DNA of 6,944 bases from contig JAILPU010000171.1 in the NCBI GenBank assembly GCA_024699395.1, positions 1-6,944 on the forward strand, read 5' to 3'. A model generated the notes under the pieces. That model searched no databases. It was not told the DNA's origin and worked only from the letters and a program-made list of their open reading frames with translations. Within the stretch, counting starts at the first letter, position 1; each line of letters opens with the position of its first letter. The translations under genes and the position numbers were made by a program. The DNA is from Lachnospiraceae bacterium (GTDB lineage Bacteria; Bacillota; Clostridia; Lachnospirales; Lachnospiraceae). Of the stretch, positions 6,613 to 6,944 are shown piece by piece.

Positions 6613-6666
6613 GATAAAATATTTCAAAATTATACATTTTAAGCCCACTTTTTTTGATATTTTGAC

Positions 6667-6674
6667 TATCTTTG
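6667..6674 (+). promoter_or_regulatory. Bacteroidota-type -7 box upstream of the lipoprotein gene
   Basis: TATCTTTG matches the Bacteroidota -7 consensus TAnnTTTG exactly and lies 23 nt before the ATG at 6698. The nearest TTTG upstream (6653-6656) is only 10 nt away, so no well-spaced -33 box is seen. Confidence 0.55.
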
Positions 6675-6697
6675 TCGCGTAAATCATATAAAAAGGC

Positions 6698-6944
6698 ATG
6701 AAACGGACATTTTTTATACTCTTTTCCCTCGTTTTGTTGTTAGGAGCCTGTGGCAATTCCGGCAACAACAATGGAGACAATCAGACATCAGGTGACAGCC
6801 TGAGCCAGGACCCCGTAGTCCGACAATTGGAGGGTGACTCTACCATCTATGGTCTCGCCTGCGAGGGGTCAAACGACTCCATCCTCGTCATCCTAACATC
6901 CATCGAAAGTGACCCAGACACCATCGACATCTTTGAAGCCCGCA
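6698..6944 (+). CDS. Predicted outer-membrane or periplasmic lipoprotein, N-terminal part (runs off the window)
   Basis: From ATG 6698 the frame is open to the end of the window (82 codons), with no stop. It begins MKRTFFILFSLVLLLGAC: a basic start, a hydrophobic core, and a lipobox LGAC with Cys18 as the predicted lipidation site. A low-complexity Gly/Asn/Ser/Asp linker follows (about 19-37), as in many Bacteroidota lipoproteins, then a folded-looking part starting VVRQLEGDSTIYGLACEG with alternating strands (SILVILTSI). I do not recognise a functional family, though similar lipoproteins are familiar from Prevotella and Bacteroides. AAAAGG (6691-6696) is only 1 nt from the ATG and is not a meaningful ribosome site, which fits Bacteroidota. 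It diverges from the decarboxylase gene across a 122-nt intergenic region. Confidence 0.75.
   Translation, partial: MKRTFFILFSLVLLLGACGNSGNNNGDNQTSGDSLSQDPVVRQLEGDSTIYGLACEGSNDSILVILTSIESDPDTIDIFEAR

Noticed and set aside
6595..6780. 61-residue minus-strand ORF opposite the lipoprotein start
   Set aside because: It is antisense to a convincing signal peptide and crosses the divergent promoter region.

Overview
The window is a composite of two unrelated bacterial DNAs. Bases 1 to about 6257 look like a low-GC Bacillota genome, most likely a Lachnospiraceae gut or rumen anaerobe. The reasons are strong GAGG-type ribosome binding sites, tightly packed operon genes, an intrinsic terminator with a T tract, and a large FtsX-type permease of a kind typical of that family. 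Bases about 6344 to 6944 look like a Bacteroidota genome (Prevotella/Bacteroides-like). They hold the 5' end of an oxaloacetate decarboxylase alpha-subunit gene, a divergent lipoprotein gene, and a TAnnTTTG -7 promoter box facing each gene. The organism names are inferred from sequence style and remembered family features, not from a search.

Region 1 (about 1-3780) is the downstream end of what looks like a ribosomally made peptide (RiPP) operon. In order it holds the C-terminal SPASM domain of a radical SAM peptide maturase (5' end off the window), a second SPASM protein that has lost the radical SAM CxxxCxxC motif, a small membrane protein, an ABC ATPase and its ABC-2 permease. The genes are spaced by 16 or 28 nt, abut, or overlap by 8 nt, and the unit ends in a clear rho-independent terminator. 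The likely division of labour is that the maturase pair modifies a precursor peptide encoded upstream of the window, and the membrane protein plus ABC pair export it or protect the producer. No precursor gene is visible here.

Region 2 (about 3781-6257) is a separate transcription unit: a two-domain FtsX/MacB-type ABC permease with no adjacent ATPase. Its last codons and stop come from the foreign DNA, so the native C-terminus is missing.

Region 3 (about 6257-6944) begins with a perfect 36-bp inverted repeat around a 51-base spacer. Translation explains it. The minus strand from 6575 encodes residues 1-77 of the decarboxylase alpha subunit, and the plus strand from 6257 to 6348 encodes residues 67-96 of the same protein, so the gene is folded back on itself. 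Together with the phylum switch, this is best read as an amplification, library or assembly chimera rather than a biological element. The main result of the hunt is therefore a warning: genes on the two sides of about 6257-6379 should not be read as neighbours. The most interesting genuine biology is the maturase plus pseudo-maturase pair at the left edge.
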